Source: Solwaraspora sp. WMMD791 (GTDB taxonomy: Bacteria > Actinomycetota > Actinomycetes > Mycobacteriales > Micromonosporaceae). Taken from it: a stretch of DNA of 64,000 nucleotides. The notes under the pieces were generated by a model. It made no database searches. It was given only the letters and a program-made list of their open reading frames with translations, and was not told where the DNA came from. The position numbers and the translations under genes were made by a program. The stretch spans positions 3,015,001-3,079,000 of the forward strand of contig NZ_CP120737.1 of assembly GCF_029581195.1 (NCBI RefSeq), written 5' to 3'. The number at the start of each line of letters is the position of its first letter. Within the stretch, counting starts at the first letter, position 1. Positions 25,129 through 33,857 of the stretch are shown here, one piece after another.

Positions 25129-26826
25129 ATGAATCGAATCCCCCCGCACCCCACGGCCCCTCGCGGAGTACGCCGCGACGAACGGCGACGCGAACCGGGC
25201 CACGACGCGGGGACGCCGGGCCACGACCCGGGCAGGCCCGGCCACGACGTGGGGAGGCCAAGTGGCGTTCCGAGGGCACAGGGTGTCACCGCCGGCCGGC
25301 TGATCGGTGCCGGCCTGCTTCTTGTCGCCCTAGCGGTCGGGATACCGACCGTGACCGCCGGGCCCGCGGTGGCAGCGGGGCCGACAGCGCCGCTCACCGT
25401 CGCCACAGCACAGCCGACACCGCTCGCGCAGCCGGCGCCGTCGGGTGAGCCGGCACCGCTCGCGCAGCCGGCACCGTCGGGTGAGCCGGCACCGCCAACC
25501 GGGCCGGTCAAGTACTACCAGGTCCAGCTCAGCTTCAACGGTGAGCCGGAGTTCCTGTTCGCGATCGCGGAGCGATTCCTCGGCGACGGCAACCGCGCCG
25601 TGGAGATCTTCGAGCTGAACGAGGGCCGGCTTCAGCCCGACGGCAACCGGCTGACCGACCCGGCGGTGATCTCACCGAACTGGATCCTGCAACTGCCCGA
25701 GGACGCCGAGGGCGAGGGGGTGGAGTTCGGTCCGCTGCCGACGGTAGCGGCACCGCCGACCGGTGGGCCTCAGGTCGGGTCGCCGCCGGCCAGCACCGCG
25801 CCGGCCGCCGACGCCCGGCAGGATGACAGCGGCGGCCTGCCGGTGCTACCGGTCACGCTCGCGGCCGTCGTACTGCTGCTGGCCGCCGGCGGCGGGTTCT
25901 GGTGGTGGCGACGTACCCCGGCTCGGTCGGCTGCCGGGGCGTCCGGGGGTGCGGCCACCACCGGCCCCGGTGGACCGGCACCGGGCGGGGACGACGCCCG
26001 CCCGGCAGCCGGTGGGGTGCTGGGCCGGCTGCGCCAGCGCAGGCCGGCTGCACCCGCCGACACCCGCTATCTGGACACGGCTGCCGGCTGGACGGTCGAC
26101 CGGGCGCTGCGGGTGCTGGTGAGTGGCTGCGCACACACCAACCGGCCGGTTCCCCACGTGTACGGGGTGTCGCTCGACGACGAGCAGATCACGCTGCGGC
26201 TGTCGGTCGCCGACCCGCACCCGGTCGTGCCGTGGACGGCGGGAGAGTCCGGACGGGTGTGGACCGCGCCGCTGCGGGCGACGCAGGAGCTTCCGCTCCT
26301 GCCGGGGATCCCCGCGCCCTGCCCCCGGCTGGTCACCCTCGGCACCCATGACGGACGACGGGAACTGGTGAACCTCGGGGAGGCCGGTGGCGTCGTCAGC
26401 GTCGGTGGCGACCGTGCCGCTGCCCGGGCACTGGTGCTGGCGTGGGTCGCCGAACTCTCGGCGAGTCCGTGGGCGGACGGGGTCCAGGTGGTGATCGGCG
26501 GGATCCGTGAAGCGGCGACGAACGGCCGGATCCTGTCGGTGGGCAGCCCCCGCGAGGCGCTCGTCGAGGTCGACGCCGCGCTGACGCAGGCGCCGCAGGT
26601 CGCCGGGGTGCTGCTCCTCGCCTCGGCTCCGTCCGGCAAGGAGGCCGCCTGGGTGCAGGAACTGGTCGCCCAGGCGCACGCCCCCTGGGTGGTGGTGGTC
26701 CTCGGTCAGAGTCGTCAGGACCGGTGGCGGTTCACCGTCGGCCGGGACGGCCAGCTGGACACCGGGGTGCTCGGGATGACGGTGTACGCCGCCGCTGCCG
26801 CCGCCAACCGTCCGGCCCGGACCTGA
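25129..26826 (+). CDS. LysM-like single-pass membrane protein of the T7SS locus
   Basis: The 565-residue protein begins with a basic tail and a hydrophobic segment (about 58-75). A Pro/Ala-rich stretch follows, including two copies of a 12-residue repeat (LAQPAPSGEPAP). Next is a LysM-like fold (FAIAERFLGDGNRAVEIFEL), then a second helix near 268-286 followed by WWWRR. The cytoplasmic or extracellular C-terminal half has beta/alpha segments (GVQVVIGGIREAA, LLLASAPSGKE). Proteins with LysM-linker-helix-effector order pair with secretion or cell-wall sensors. With no EccB, EccD or EccE here, it may serve as the membrane partner of the ATPase (inference). Confidence 0.65.
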   Translation: MNRIPPHPTAPRGVRRDERRREPGHDAGTPGHDPGRPGHDVGRPSGVPRAQGVTAGRLIGAGLLLVALAVGIPTVTAGPAVAAGPTAPLTVATAQPTPLAQPAPSGEPAPLAQPAPSGEPAPPTGPVKYYQVQLSFNGEPEFLFAIAERFLGDGNRAVEIFELNEGRLQPDGNRLTDPAVISPNWILQLPEDAEGEGVEFGPLPTVAAPPTGGPQVGSPPASTAPAADARQDDSGGLPVLPVTLAAVVLLLAAGGGFWWWRRTPARSAAGASGGAATTGPGGPAPGGDDARPAAGGVLGRLRQRRPAAPADTRYLDTAAGWTVDRALRVLVSGCAHTNRPVPHVYGVSLDDEQITLRLSVADPHPVVPWTAGESGRVWTAPLRATQELPLLPGIPAPCPRLVTLGTHDGRRELVNLGEAGGVVSVGGDRAAARALVLAWVAELSASPWADGVQVVIGGIREAATNGRILSVGSPREALVEVDAALTQAPQVAGVLLLASAPSGKEAAWVQELVAQAHAPWVVVVLGQSRQDRWRFTVGRDGQLDTGVLGMTVYAAAAAANRPART

Positions 26827-26899
26827 CAGGTCATGGCGAGCGCTGCGGTACGTCCGGCGGGCTCGCCCCGGATCCCGCCGTTCAGGCCGAGCTGGACCG

Positions 26900-27538
26900 T
26901 CAGAACCGGCTCGGCGCGCTGACCCCTGCTCGGTGTCCGCGCGCCGCCTCGTCCCAGCCTGCCATCGCGACATCGACGACGCCCTCGAGTTCGGCGGCGG
27001 TGGCACCGTCCCGGGCCTGCATCGACATTCCCTGCTGCACGGCGGCGACGAACCGGGCCAGCGACGCGGGATCGACCGTGTCGGGCAGGTCGCCGTCCTC
27101 GATGCCCCGCTCGATGCGCTGCCGGACGTCGTCGATGTCACGTCGCCGGCACCGGGCGAGGAAGCGGCTGACCTCGTCGGACTCTGGGACGCCGCCGATC
27201 GCGGCGAGCACCACGAGGCAACCTGTCGGACTGGCGGGGTCGGTGTAGGCGCGGGCGTTGTGCCGCAGCATCGCTTCGATGCACTGCCGGGCGCTGCCGG
27301 GACCGTTCAACGCCTGCTGGGGGACGAGACCCTCGGTGGCGTTGTAGAGATCGACAGCCTCCCGGAACAGCGACTCCTTGCTGGTGAAGGCCGCGTACAG
27401 GCTGGGTGAGGCGATGCCCATGGCGGCGGTGAGCTCAGCCATGGATGCTCCCTGGTAGCCACGTCGCCAGAAGACCTCCATCGCGCGCCGCAACGCCACG
27501 GCCCGGTCGAAGGTACGCGGTCTGCCGCGCTTCGCCAT
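26900..27538 (-). CDS. TetR-family transcription regulator
   Basis: The 212-residue protein starts at ATG 27538 behind GGAGGCGAGAGG. Its HTH is KRGRPRTFDRAVALRRAMEV followed by GYQGASMAELTAAMGIAS and PSLYAAFTSKESLF. The rest fits the AcrR/YcdC-type ligand domain with TDPASPTGCLVV. It is divergent from the nitronate monooxygenase gene, with a dyad in between. It most likely represses that gene and itself, and releases DNA on binding a small molecule. Confidence 0.92.
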   Translation of the reverse strand: MAKRGRPRTFDRAVALRRAMEVFWRRGYQGASMAELTAAMGIASPSLYAAFTSKESLFREAVDLYNATEGLVPQQALNGPGSARQCIEAMLRHNARAYTDPASPTGCLVVLAAIGGVPESDEVSRFLARCRRRDIDDVRQRIERGIEDGDLPDTVDPASLARFVAAVQQGMSMQARDGATAAELEGVVDVAMAGWDEAARGHRAGVSAPSRF

Positions 27539-27639
27539 CCGCCTCTCGCCTCCTCCCACACGAGGATAGGTGGTGGCGTCTGACAACACCCTGCCGTGCC
27601 ACCCATATCGCGCACGATGCTGATAAATGATATAAAAAT

Positions 27640-27659
27640 CTCCAATAGCTACGTTGGAG
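27640..27659. promoter_or_regulatory. probable TetR operator in front of nitronate monooxygenase
   Basis: CTCCAA and TTGGAG face each other around 8 bases, extended to ATCTCCAA/TTGGAGGAT. It covers the ribosome site of the nitronate monooxygenase gene and lies about 100 bp from the divergent TetR start, next to an AT-rich run (TATAAAAATC) that could be a -10 region. Confidence 0.5.
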
Positions 27660-27666
27660 GATCAAA

Positions 27667-28725
27667 ATGGCCAACTTCCCCTCGCTCCTCCATCCCCTCA
27701 TCGCAGCACCGATGGCCGGTGGACCCTCCACACCGCGACTGGTCGCGGCAGTCGGCCGGGCCGGCGCGATGGGCTTCCTCGCCGCCGGTTACAAGGAACC
27801 AGCGCAGGTCGACGATGAAATCCGACAGGTCCGCCAGCTCACCGACACCCCGTTCGGCGTCAACCTCTTCGCCTCCGACGAGACACACGTCGACCGGGCC
27901 GCGCTCGCCGCGTACGCGGCCTCGCTGCACTCCGACGCCGCCCGGCTCAACGTGCCACTCGGGCAGCCGAAAGCCGATGACGACCAGCTCGCCGAGAAGG
28001 TCGACCTACTCTGCGCCGAGCGGGTGCCGGTGGTCTCCTTCACCTTTGGTCTACCCACCGGCGCGATCGTCGAACGGCTGCAGGCAAGCGGTGCCTCCGT
28101 CCTGGTCACTGTCACCACGCCGGGTGAGGCCGTGACCGCCGAGGCGATCGGCGCCGACGCCCTCGTCGCCCAGGGCATCGAGGCCGGCGGGCACCGTGGC
28201 GGCTTCACGGATCACGACGGCGTGGGTGAGTACGGACTGCTGACCCTGCTCCGGCTTGTCCGCAACGCCAGCAGGCTCCCCGTGGTGGCGGCGGGCGGCC
28301 TCACCGACGGCGCGTCGGTCGCCGCCGTGTTGAGTGCCGGTGCGGTCGCTGCCCAACTGGGTACGGCGTTCCTGCGGTGTCCCGAGGCGGGGACGAATCC
28401 CCTGCACCGGGCAGAGATCGGTGGCGTGCAGGAGACCACCCTCACCCGCGCCTTCACCGGCCGACGGGCCCGAGCCATCGTGAACGGGTTCGTCCGACGG
28501 CACGCCACCGCCGCGCCACCGCCGGCGTATCCGCACATCCACCATCTGACGGCTCCGCTACGGCGGGCGGCGCTGGCCGCTGGAGATGCCGACAGCATCA
28601 ACCTCTGGGCCGGTCAGGCCCACTCGCTGATCCGGGAGCTGCCCGCAGCCGACCTGGTGCACCGCATCGCCGAGGAGGCACGGTCGGCGTTGGCCGACGC
28701 ACGCAGCCGGCTGTCCGACGGCTGA
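27667..28725 (+). CDS. nitronate monooxygenase family flavoenzyme
   Basis: The 352-residue enzyme follows GGAGGATCAAA. It has the TIM-barrel FMN enzyme motifs of the family: HPLIAAPMAGGPSTP at the front, the phosphate loop VAAGGLTDGASVAAVLSAGA, and the FMN/substrate motif AQGIEAGGHRGGF. It oxidises alkyl nitronates to carbonyl compounds and nitrite. Divergent TetR control suggests an inducible detoxification gene. It is 7 kb from a predicted nitrous acid pathway, so a role in that pathway's nitro chemistry is possible but not shown. Confidence 0.88.
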   Translation: MANFPSLLHPLIAAPMAGGPSTPRLVAAVGRAGAMGFLAAGYKEPAQVDDEIRQVRQLTDTPFGVNLFASDETHVDRAALAAYAASLHSDAARLNVPLGQPKADDDQLAEKVDLLCAERVPVVSFTFGLPTGAIVERLQASGASVLVTVTTPGEAVTAEAIGADALVAQGIEAGGHRGGFTDHDGVGEYGLLTLLRLVRNASRLPVVAAGGLTDGASVAAVLSAGAVAAQLGTAFLRCPEAGTNPLHRAEIGGVQETTLTRAFTGRRARAIVNGFVRRHATAAPPPAYPHIHHLTAPLRRAALAAGDADSINLWAGQAHSLIRELPAADLVHRIAEEARSALADARSRLSDG

Positions 28726-28738
28726 TCCGCGCAGGATG

Positions 28739-28783
28739 TCCGGTGACCGACGGACCCGAGGGGGCGGTCCGCCGATCACCGGA
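28739..28783. terminator. bidirectional hairpin terminator
   Basis: TCCGGTGACCGACGGACC pairs with GGTCCGCCGATCACCGGA (18 bp with two imperfect pairs) around a 9-base loop, between the convergent stops of the monooxygenase and the SMR pump. Confidence 0.65.
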
Positions 28784-28796
28784 CGGGAGGAGTAGT

Positions 28797-29114
28797 TCAG
28801 TTCTCGACCAACCGCAGTCCGATGATGCCGGCCACGATCAACCCGAGAAAGAGCAGCCGCGCCGGGCTGAGGCTCTCCTGCATCATGACGACCCCGGCGA
28901 TCACGACACCGACCGCGCCGATACCGACCCACACCGCGTACGAGGTGCCGACCGGCAGACTCTTCATCGCCCAGGCGAGCATGAAGAAGCTGAGCCCAGC
29001 GGTGGTGATCGCCAGCACCGACGGCCACAGTCGGGTGAACCCGTCGGTGTGTTTCAACGCGCTCGCCCAGACGACTTCAAGCAGTCCGGCCAGGATCAGC
29101 ACCAGCCATGCCAT
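28797..29114 (-). CDS. small multidrug resistance (SMR) efflux protein
   Basis: The start is ATG 29114 ([20 protein letters not shown]) behind GAGGAGTGACGCT. The 105-residue protein has four transmembrane helices and the conserved Glu in the first helix (GLLEVVWA), followed by [14 protein letters not shown], as in SugE/EmrE dimers. It exchanges protons for guanidinium-type or quaternary ammonium cations. The exact substrate cannot be read from sequence. It lies 50 bp downstream of the SDR gene in the same orientation and may be co-transcribed with it. Confidence 0.9.
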   Translation of the reverse strand: MAWLVLILAGLLEVVWASALKHTDGFTRLWPSVLAITTAGLSFFMLAWAMKSLPVGTSYAVWVGIGAVGVVIAGVVMMQESLSPARLLFLGLIVAGIIGLRLVEN

Positions 29115-29164
29115 AGCGTCACTCCTCGTCCAGGTCGCACTACATAGGCGTGATCCACGTCGGG

Positions 29165-29905
29165 TCAGGCGGCGAATCCACCATCGACCGAGATAGCGGT
29201 ACCGGTGATGTACCTGCCGCCCTCTCCGGCCAGGTGGCTGACGGTCGCCGCGATGTCCGCCGGCGCGGCGTACTGGCCGACCGCGATGAAACTGCGCTCG
29301 TGGTCCGCGCCTTCGCCGTCGGCCGGGTTCATGTCGGTGTCGGTGGATCCAGGGTGGACGACGGTTGCCGTGATCCCCCGCGGACCCAGGTCTCGGGCGA
29401 GTCCACGGGTCAGTCCGATCAGTGCGCTCTTGGTCATCGCGTAGAGGGCGACCCCCGCGTACGGGACCCGTTCGGCGAAGCAACTGCCGATGCTGATGAT
29501 CCGACCACCCTGCTTCATGTGGCGGACGGCCGCCTGGCTGGCCAGGAAGACGCCGCGGACGTGTACGGCCAGCGTGGCGTCCAGTTCCGCCAGTGTCACC
29601 TCGTCCACCTCGCCGTACGGGAACACCCCGGCGTTGTTGACCAGGATGTCCAGCCGACCCAGTTCGGCTGCGGTCCGGTCGACGGCACCGGTCACCGCGG
29701 CGGCGTCGCCACTGTCGGCACAGATGGCCAGGGACCGCCGCCCACTCGCCTCCACCTCGGCGACCACGGACTTGGCCCGATCCTCGGCGTTGCGGTAGGT
29801 GAAGGCGACGTCAGCACCGTCGCGTGCGAGCCGAGCGACGATCGCCGCCCCGATCCCCCGGCTGCCACCGGTGACGAGAGCGACCTTTCCCGCGAGTGCG
29901 GCCAT
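29165..29905 (-). CDS. SDR family oxidoreductase
   Basis: The 246-residue enzyme uses ATG 29905, the only one of three nearby ATGs with a correctly spaced GAGGA. The Rossmann motif is [14 protein letters not shown]; the NNAG motif is LVNNAGVF; the catalytic Tyr and Lys are in [10 protein letters not shown] with Ser in ISIGS. It ends with [14 protein letters not shown], the classical C-terminus. It reduces or oxidises an unknown alcohol/ketone with NADP(H). Neighbours upstream (cupin) and downstream (SMR) share its orientation, so a three-gene unit is likely. Confidence 0.9.
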   Translation of the reverse strand: MAALAGKVALVTGGSRGIGAAIVARLARDGADVAFTYRNAEDRAKSVVAEVEASGRRSLAICADSGDAAAVTGAVDRTAAELGRLDILVNNAGVFPYGEVDEVTLAELDATLAVHVRGVFLASQAAVRHMKQGGRIISIGSCFAERVPYAGVALYAMTKSALIGLTRGLARDLGPRGITATVVHPGSTDTDMNPADGEGADHERSFIAVGQYAAPADIAATVSHLAGEGGRYITGTAISVDGGFAA

Positions 29906-29960
29906 GTCCATCCTCATTTCTGTATCGGTCGACACAATATTAGACAGCGTAGCGGAAACC

Positions 29961-30470
29961 TCAACCACCCGGGGGCGGAACGGCTTCGATGCCGTACCGC
30001 TCGGCGGCCAGGCGCATCGATCGCTCGACGTCCACCGCGAACTGCTCCGGTGGCGGCGGCGCCGACCCGTCGTCGGCCGGTGTCCCGCAGTCGACGAAGA
30101 ACTGCTCGAACCCACCGGGAAGGAAGAAGAGCAGCATCTTCGCGTGGGAGTCGGAGATGTTGCGGAAGCGGTGCGGGCCGCCACGCGGCAGCCAGATGAA
30201 GGAGCCCGAGGTGGCGACCAGCTCACGCTCGTGGTCGGCGATCTCGAACCGTCCGTCCACGATGTAGAAGGCCTCGTCCTCCTTGTGGTGGATGTGCAGC
30301 GGCGGCCCGCTCTGCGGCGGCACGATCGCCTCCATGACGCCGAACGACCCGCCGGTGTCGCCGGCCGCTGCCTTGATCGTGTAGCGGTCACCGCTGAAGG
30401 CCCACACGCTGGGACCGGCACCGGGTGCGACGTAGCGGGCCTGCGGATAGCCCTGCTCGATGAAGCTCAT
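29961..30470 (-). CDS. cupin domain protein
   Basis: The 169-residue protein has the two cupin motifs: GPPLHIHHKEDEAFYIVDG with His, His, Glu for metal, and GSFIWLPRGGPHRFRN with the second-motif His. The fold is a single small beta barrel. Substrates of such small cupins vary (dioxygenase, isomerase, sensor). It heads the unit running into the SDR and SMR genes and is divergent from the FAD oxidase across 281 bp. Confidence 0.85.
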   Translation of the reverse strand: MSFIEQGYPQARYVAPGAGPSVWAFSGDRYTIKAAAGDTGGSFGVMEAIVPPQSGPPLHIHHKEDEAFYIVDGRFEIADHERELVATSGSFIWLPRGGPHRFRNISDSHAKMLLFFLPGGFEQFFVDCGTPADDGSAPPPPEQFAVDVERSMRLAAERYGIEAVPPPGG

Positions 30471-30645
30471 GGTCAACCCACCCTCCGACGAGTACTGACC
30501 TCCAGCCTTCTCCGCAGGTCCCGCCCGGCATATCGCGTCTTTCGGCGATCTGTCCGCCAGGCAGGTACCTGGCCTCTCAGCACCTGTTCGGCCCATGAGG
30601 GCACCCCGGGTCGACTGGGCCACGACTACCGCGACAACGTGAGGC

Positions 30646-30669
30646 GACATCACGTAAAGACGTGATGTC
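30646..30669. promoter_or_regulatory. 24-bp palindrome, possible operator
   Basis: GACATCACGT and ACGTGATGTC (10 bp, perfect) flank AAAG. It lies 82 bp upstream of the FAD oxidase and about 175 bp upstream of the divergent cupin gene. It looks like a site for a dimeric repressor or activator. No regulator gene is adjacent. Confidence 0.5.
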
Positions 30670-30751
30670 AGGCCGGCGGCGGCAGTGGAGTCTTGCCGAC
30701 GACCACCCGGACGGGTGGTGATCGAGTTCAGCCAACCCGGAGGTACACCCA

Positions 30752-32374
30752 GTGAGTGCACTCTCGCGCCGGTCGGTCCTTACCGGATCAGCCGCGCTCG
30801 GTGGCACCCTCGCCGCCACTCAATTGGGCATGAATCCCAGCCACGCCATACCGGCGGACCAGCGGCCGGGGACGCTGCCGGAAGCTCAGGTCGTCCCGCG
30901 CGGCGACCGACGGCACTCCGGTCTGTCCCGCGGACAGAACCAACGTTTCGTCAGCGACCCCGACTACGTTCGGCTGCCGCGGTCCACCTCGGAGGTGGTC
31001 GGTGCCGTCACCCGCGCGGTCGCTGAACGGCGACGTCTGACGGTCCGCAGCGGCGGTCACTGCTACGAGAACTTCGTCGACAACCCCGAGGTGCGGGCGA
31101 TCGTCGACATGACCGAGATGCGGACGATCGCGCACGATCCGACTCGTGGAGCCGTCATGGTCCAGGCCGGTGCGACGCTCGGCGAGGTCTACTACGCGCT
31201 GTTCCGCCGCTGGGGAGTCACCCTGCCCGGCGGATCCTGCTACACGGTCGGCATCGGCGGCCACGTCAGCGGTGCCGGGTACGGTCAGATGGGCCGGCTA
31301 CAGGGCCTGATCGTCGACCATCTGCAGGCGATCGAGGTCGTCACGGTGGGCCGCGACGGCCGTGCCCGACCGATCGTCGCCTCCCGGGATCCCGCCGATC
31401 CGCACCACGATCTGTGGTGGGCGCACACCGGAGGAGGCGGCGGCAGCTTCGGGGTCAGCACCCGCTACTGGTTCCGGTCACCCGACGCGGTCGGTAACCA
31501 CCCGTCCCAGTTCCTGCCGGCCCCGCCGTCCGACGTGTGGATCTGCACGGTGACCTGGGACTGGGCCGACTTCGACCGGGAGTCCTACGGCCGGCTGCTG
31601 GACAACTACGGCCGGTGGCACGAGCTGAACAGCGATCCCGCATCGCCGTACGCCGGGCTGTTCGCCCGGCTGGAGCTGACCACCCGACCCAACGGCAGCT
31701 TCAGCATGATCGTGCAGATGGACGCCACCCGACCCGACTCCCGGCAGCTACTCGAACGATTCATCGCGGCGGTCAACGACGGGGTGCAAGCGTTCGGGAC
31801 CGTCGGTCAGTTGCGCCGGCTCCCCTGGCTGCACGCCACCGGTTGGCCCGGGCTGTGGATGAGCAATCCGACTGACCGGTACAAGTACAAGTCGAGCTAC
31901 CAGCGACGCGCGTTCTCGCCGGGCCAGGTCGACGGCTTCTGGCGAGTGCTGTCCGGGACGAGCTACGACAACCCGGGCTGGGTCGTCTCCATCGCCTCGT
32001 ACGGCGGTCGGATCAACACGGTGTCGCCGACCGCCACCGCGACACCACACCGGGACTCGGTCCTCAAGCTGCTCTGGGGCACCGCCTGGACCGACGCCGC
32101 CGACGATCAACGACACCTGGGCTTTCTCAGCGAGTTCTACCAGGCGGTGCACGCACACACCGGCGGCGTGCCGGTGCCCAACGAGGTGACCGACGGCTGC
32201 TTCATCAACTACGCCGACGTCGACATCAGTGACCCGGCACAGAACACCTCGGGTGCGGCCTGGCACGACCTCTACTGGAAGCAGAACTATCCTCGGCTGC
32301 AGCAGGTCAAGGCACGCTACGACCCGAACAACGTGTTCCGGCACGCACAGTCGGTCAGGCCGGCCGGCTCCTGA
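30752..32374 (+). CDS. BBE-type FAD oxidase, Tat-exported, likely bicovalent FAD
   Basis: The GTG at 30752 follows GGAGGTACACCCA. The 540-residue protein has a Tat leader (SRRSVLTGSAALGG) and the FAD-PCMH domain, with RSGGHCYENF supplying the 8-alpha-histidyl His and GGSCYTVGIGGHVSGAGYG supplying the 6-S-cysteinyl Cys. The C-terminal BBE segment is WHDLYWKQNYPRLQQVKARY. This double-linked layout is used by aclacinomycin oxidoreductase-like and sugar oxidases that oxidise bulky alcohols. Its stop overlaps the CreD-like gene's stop by 20 bp (convergent). It might tailor the cluster product outside the cell, which is inference from location. Confidence 0.9.
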   Translation: MSALSRRSVLTGSAALGGTLAATQLGMNPSHAIPADQRPGTLPEAQVVPRGDRRHSGLSRGQNQRFVSDPDYVRLPRSTSEVVGAVTRAVAERRRLTVRSGGHCYENFVDNPEVRAIVDMTEMRTIAHDPTRGAVMVQAGATLGEVYYALFRRWGVTLPGGSCYTVGIGGHVSGAGYGQMGRLQGLIVDHLQAIEVVTVGRDGRARPIVASRDPADPHHDLWWAHTGGGGGSFGVSTRYWFRSPDAVGNHPSQFLPAPPSDVWICTVTWDWADFDRESYGRLLDNYGRWHELNSDPASPYAGLFARLELTTRPNGSFSMIVQMDATRPDSRQLLERFIAAVNDGVQAFGTVGQLRRLPWLHATGWPGLWMSNPTDRYKYKSSYQRRAFSPGQVDGFWRVLSGTSYDNPGWVVSIASYGGRINTVSPTATATPHRDSVLKLLWGTAWTDAADDQRHLGFLSEFYQAVHAHTGGVPVPNEVTDGCFINYADVDISDPAQNTSGAAWHDLYWKQNYPRLQQVKARYDPNNVFRHAQSVRPAGS

Positions 32375-33857
32375 GCACGCCAGCGACGGCACCGTCGTCG
32401 GCGCGGGTGGCGGCGTCGCCACCCGCGCCGACGACGGCGACGCCACAGCGCCGCAGTACGACGCCGACGATCTCGGCACTGGCACCCAGGTAGCGGCTGG
32501 GGTCCAGCAGTTGCTCCCAGCCGCCGGCCTCCGCCACCGTGGCCTGCACCGATGCGGTCTGAAGTTCCGGGTCGTCCACCAGTACGTCGCCGAAGTCGCG
32601 CCCCTGTCGGACGGCCGAGCGGGCGATCCGGCCGAGCAACTTCTTCACCTCGCCGCGATCGAGCACCTGCGACAGGACGGCATTGATCCGCTCGGCGACC
32701 ACCGCTCCCCCAGTGAGCGTCAAGTTGTGCCGCATCCGGTCAGCACGTACCTCCAACCCGCCGAGTAGTTCCCGGGCCGTCGCGCTGGCGCCGGCCGTCA
32801 GCCGCAGGCATTCCCGCATCGGGTACCACTCCGCGTGCCACCCGCCAGCCGACCGTTCATCCTCGGCGAGCAGGCACTGATGCAGAAGCATGGCGTGCGC
32901 CGGTACCTGACGCGCCGCGCTGACGATGAGCGTGGCCAGGACGGGATTACGCTTCTGCGGCATCGCCGACGAGACGCCCCGACCGGCGCGGGCCGGTTCC
33001 GCTACTTCACCGACCTCCGTACGGGCCATGCCCTGCACATCGATCGCCACCTTGCCGAGAGTGCCGGTGACCAGGCTGGTCACCGCCCCGATCCCGGCCA
33101 CCGGAGCCCGCAACGAGTGCCACGGCACCACCGGGGCGGTCATGCCCAACTCCCGGGCGAACGGTTCCACCAGCGATAGCGGCGAATCCGTCGGCGGCAC
33201 CCCGGCCAGCGCCGCGTACTCGGCGTACGCGGCGAGGGTGCCGGCCGCGCCACCGAGCTGCACCGGTAGTCCGGTGGCGAGCACCGCGTCCAGACGTTCG
33301 CGAGCGTCCAGGACCGAGTTGCACCAGCCCGCCGCCTTGACGCCGAAGGTGATCGGCACCGCGTGCTGGGTCAACGTACGGCCAGCCATCGGCGTCAACC
33401 GGTGGTCGGCGGCGAGCGCGGCCGACGCCACCACGATGGCGTCGAGGTCGGCACGGACGACCCGCAGCACCCGGCCGGCGATGAGCATCGTCGCGGTGTC
33501 CAGGATGTCCTGGCTGGTGCCGCCCCGGTGCACGTACTCGGCGGCCGCCGGGTCGACGGCGCGTACCTGGTTGGTGAGCGCCTCGACGAACGGCACCACC
33601 GGGTTGGCCGCTCCGCGCGCGGCGGCCGCGAGCGCGGTGACGTCCAACGCGGTGTCCGCCGCTGCGGCGACCACCGGGATCACCCACTGCGGAACGATCC
33701 CGAGGTGGCACTGGGCGCGCAGCAGGGCGACCTCCACCTCGGCCATGGCCCGCACGTACGCCTCGTCGGTGAGCAGGTCGGCGGCCGACGGTCCGGCCCA
33801 CACCGGTGCCAGCAGTCCGGCGTCGACGCCGGCCCCGGTCGGCGGCTGCCCGCTCAT
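32355..33857 (-). CDS. CreD-like nitrosuccinate lyase (aspartase/fumarase superfamily)
   Basis: The 500-residue protein belongs to the superfamily that includes 3-carboxy-cis,cis-muconate cycloisomerase. It has GGTSQDILDTA near residue 112 and the signature SSAMPQKRNPV near 300. The C-terminal 100 residues are the PcaB-like tail. CreD of cremeomycin synthesis belongs to this same family and eliminates nitrous acid from nitrosuccinate to give fumarate. The start ATG overlaps the stop of the CreE-like gene (ATGA), and this pairing is diagnostic of the aspartate-nitrosuccinate pathway. Without the neighbour it would be called a muconate cycloisomerase-like lyase. Confidence 0.85.
   Translation of the reverse strand: MSGQPPTGAGVDAGLLAPVWAGPSAADLLTDEAYVRAMAEVEVALLRAQCHLGIVPQWVIPVVAAAADTALDVTALAAAARGAANPVVPFVEALTNQVRAVDPAAAEYVHRGGTSQDILDTATMLIAGRVLRVVRADLDAIVVASAALAADHRLTPMAGRTLTQHAVPITFGVKAAGWCNSVLDARERLDAVLATGLPVQLGGAAGTLAAYAEYAALAGVPPTDSPLSLVEPFARELGMTAPVVPWHSLRAPVAGIGAVTSLVTGTLGKVAIDVQGMARTEVGEVAEPARAGRGVSSAMPQKRNPVLATLIVSAARQVPAHAMLLHQCLLAEDERSAGGWHAEWYPMRECLRLTAGASATARELLGGLEVRADRMRHNLTLTGGAVVAERINAVLSQVLDRGEVKKLLGRIARSAVRQGRDFGDVLVDDPELQTASVQATVAEAGGWEQLLDPSRYLGASAEIVGVVLRRCGVAVVGAGGDAATRADDGAVAGVLRSRPA

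Noticed and set aside
29115-29170. A guanidine (mini-ykkC) riboswitch upstream of the SMR gene.
   Set aside because: An ACGA loop is present, but I could not pair the two stem-loops expected for that riboswitch.
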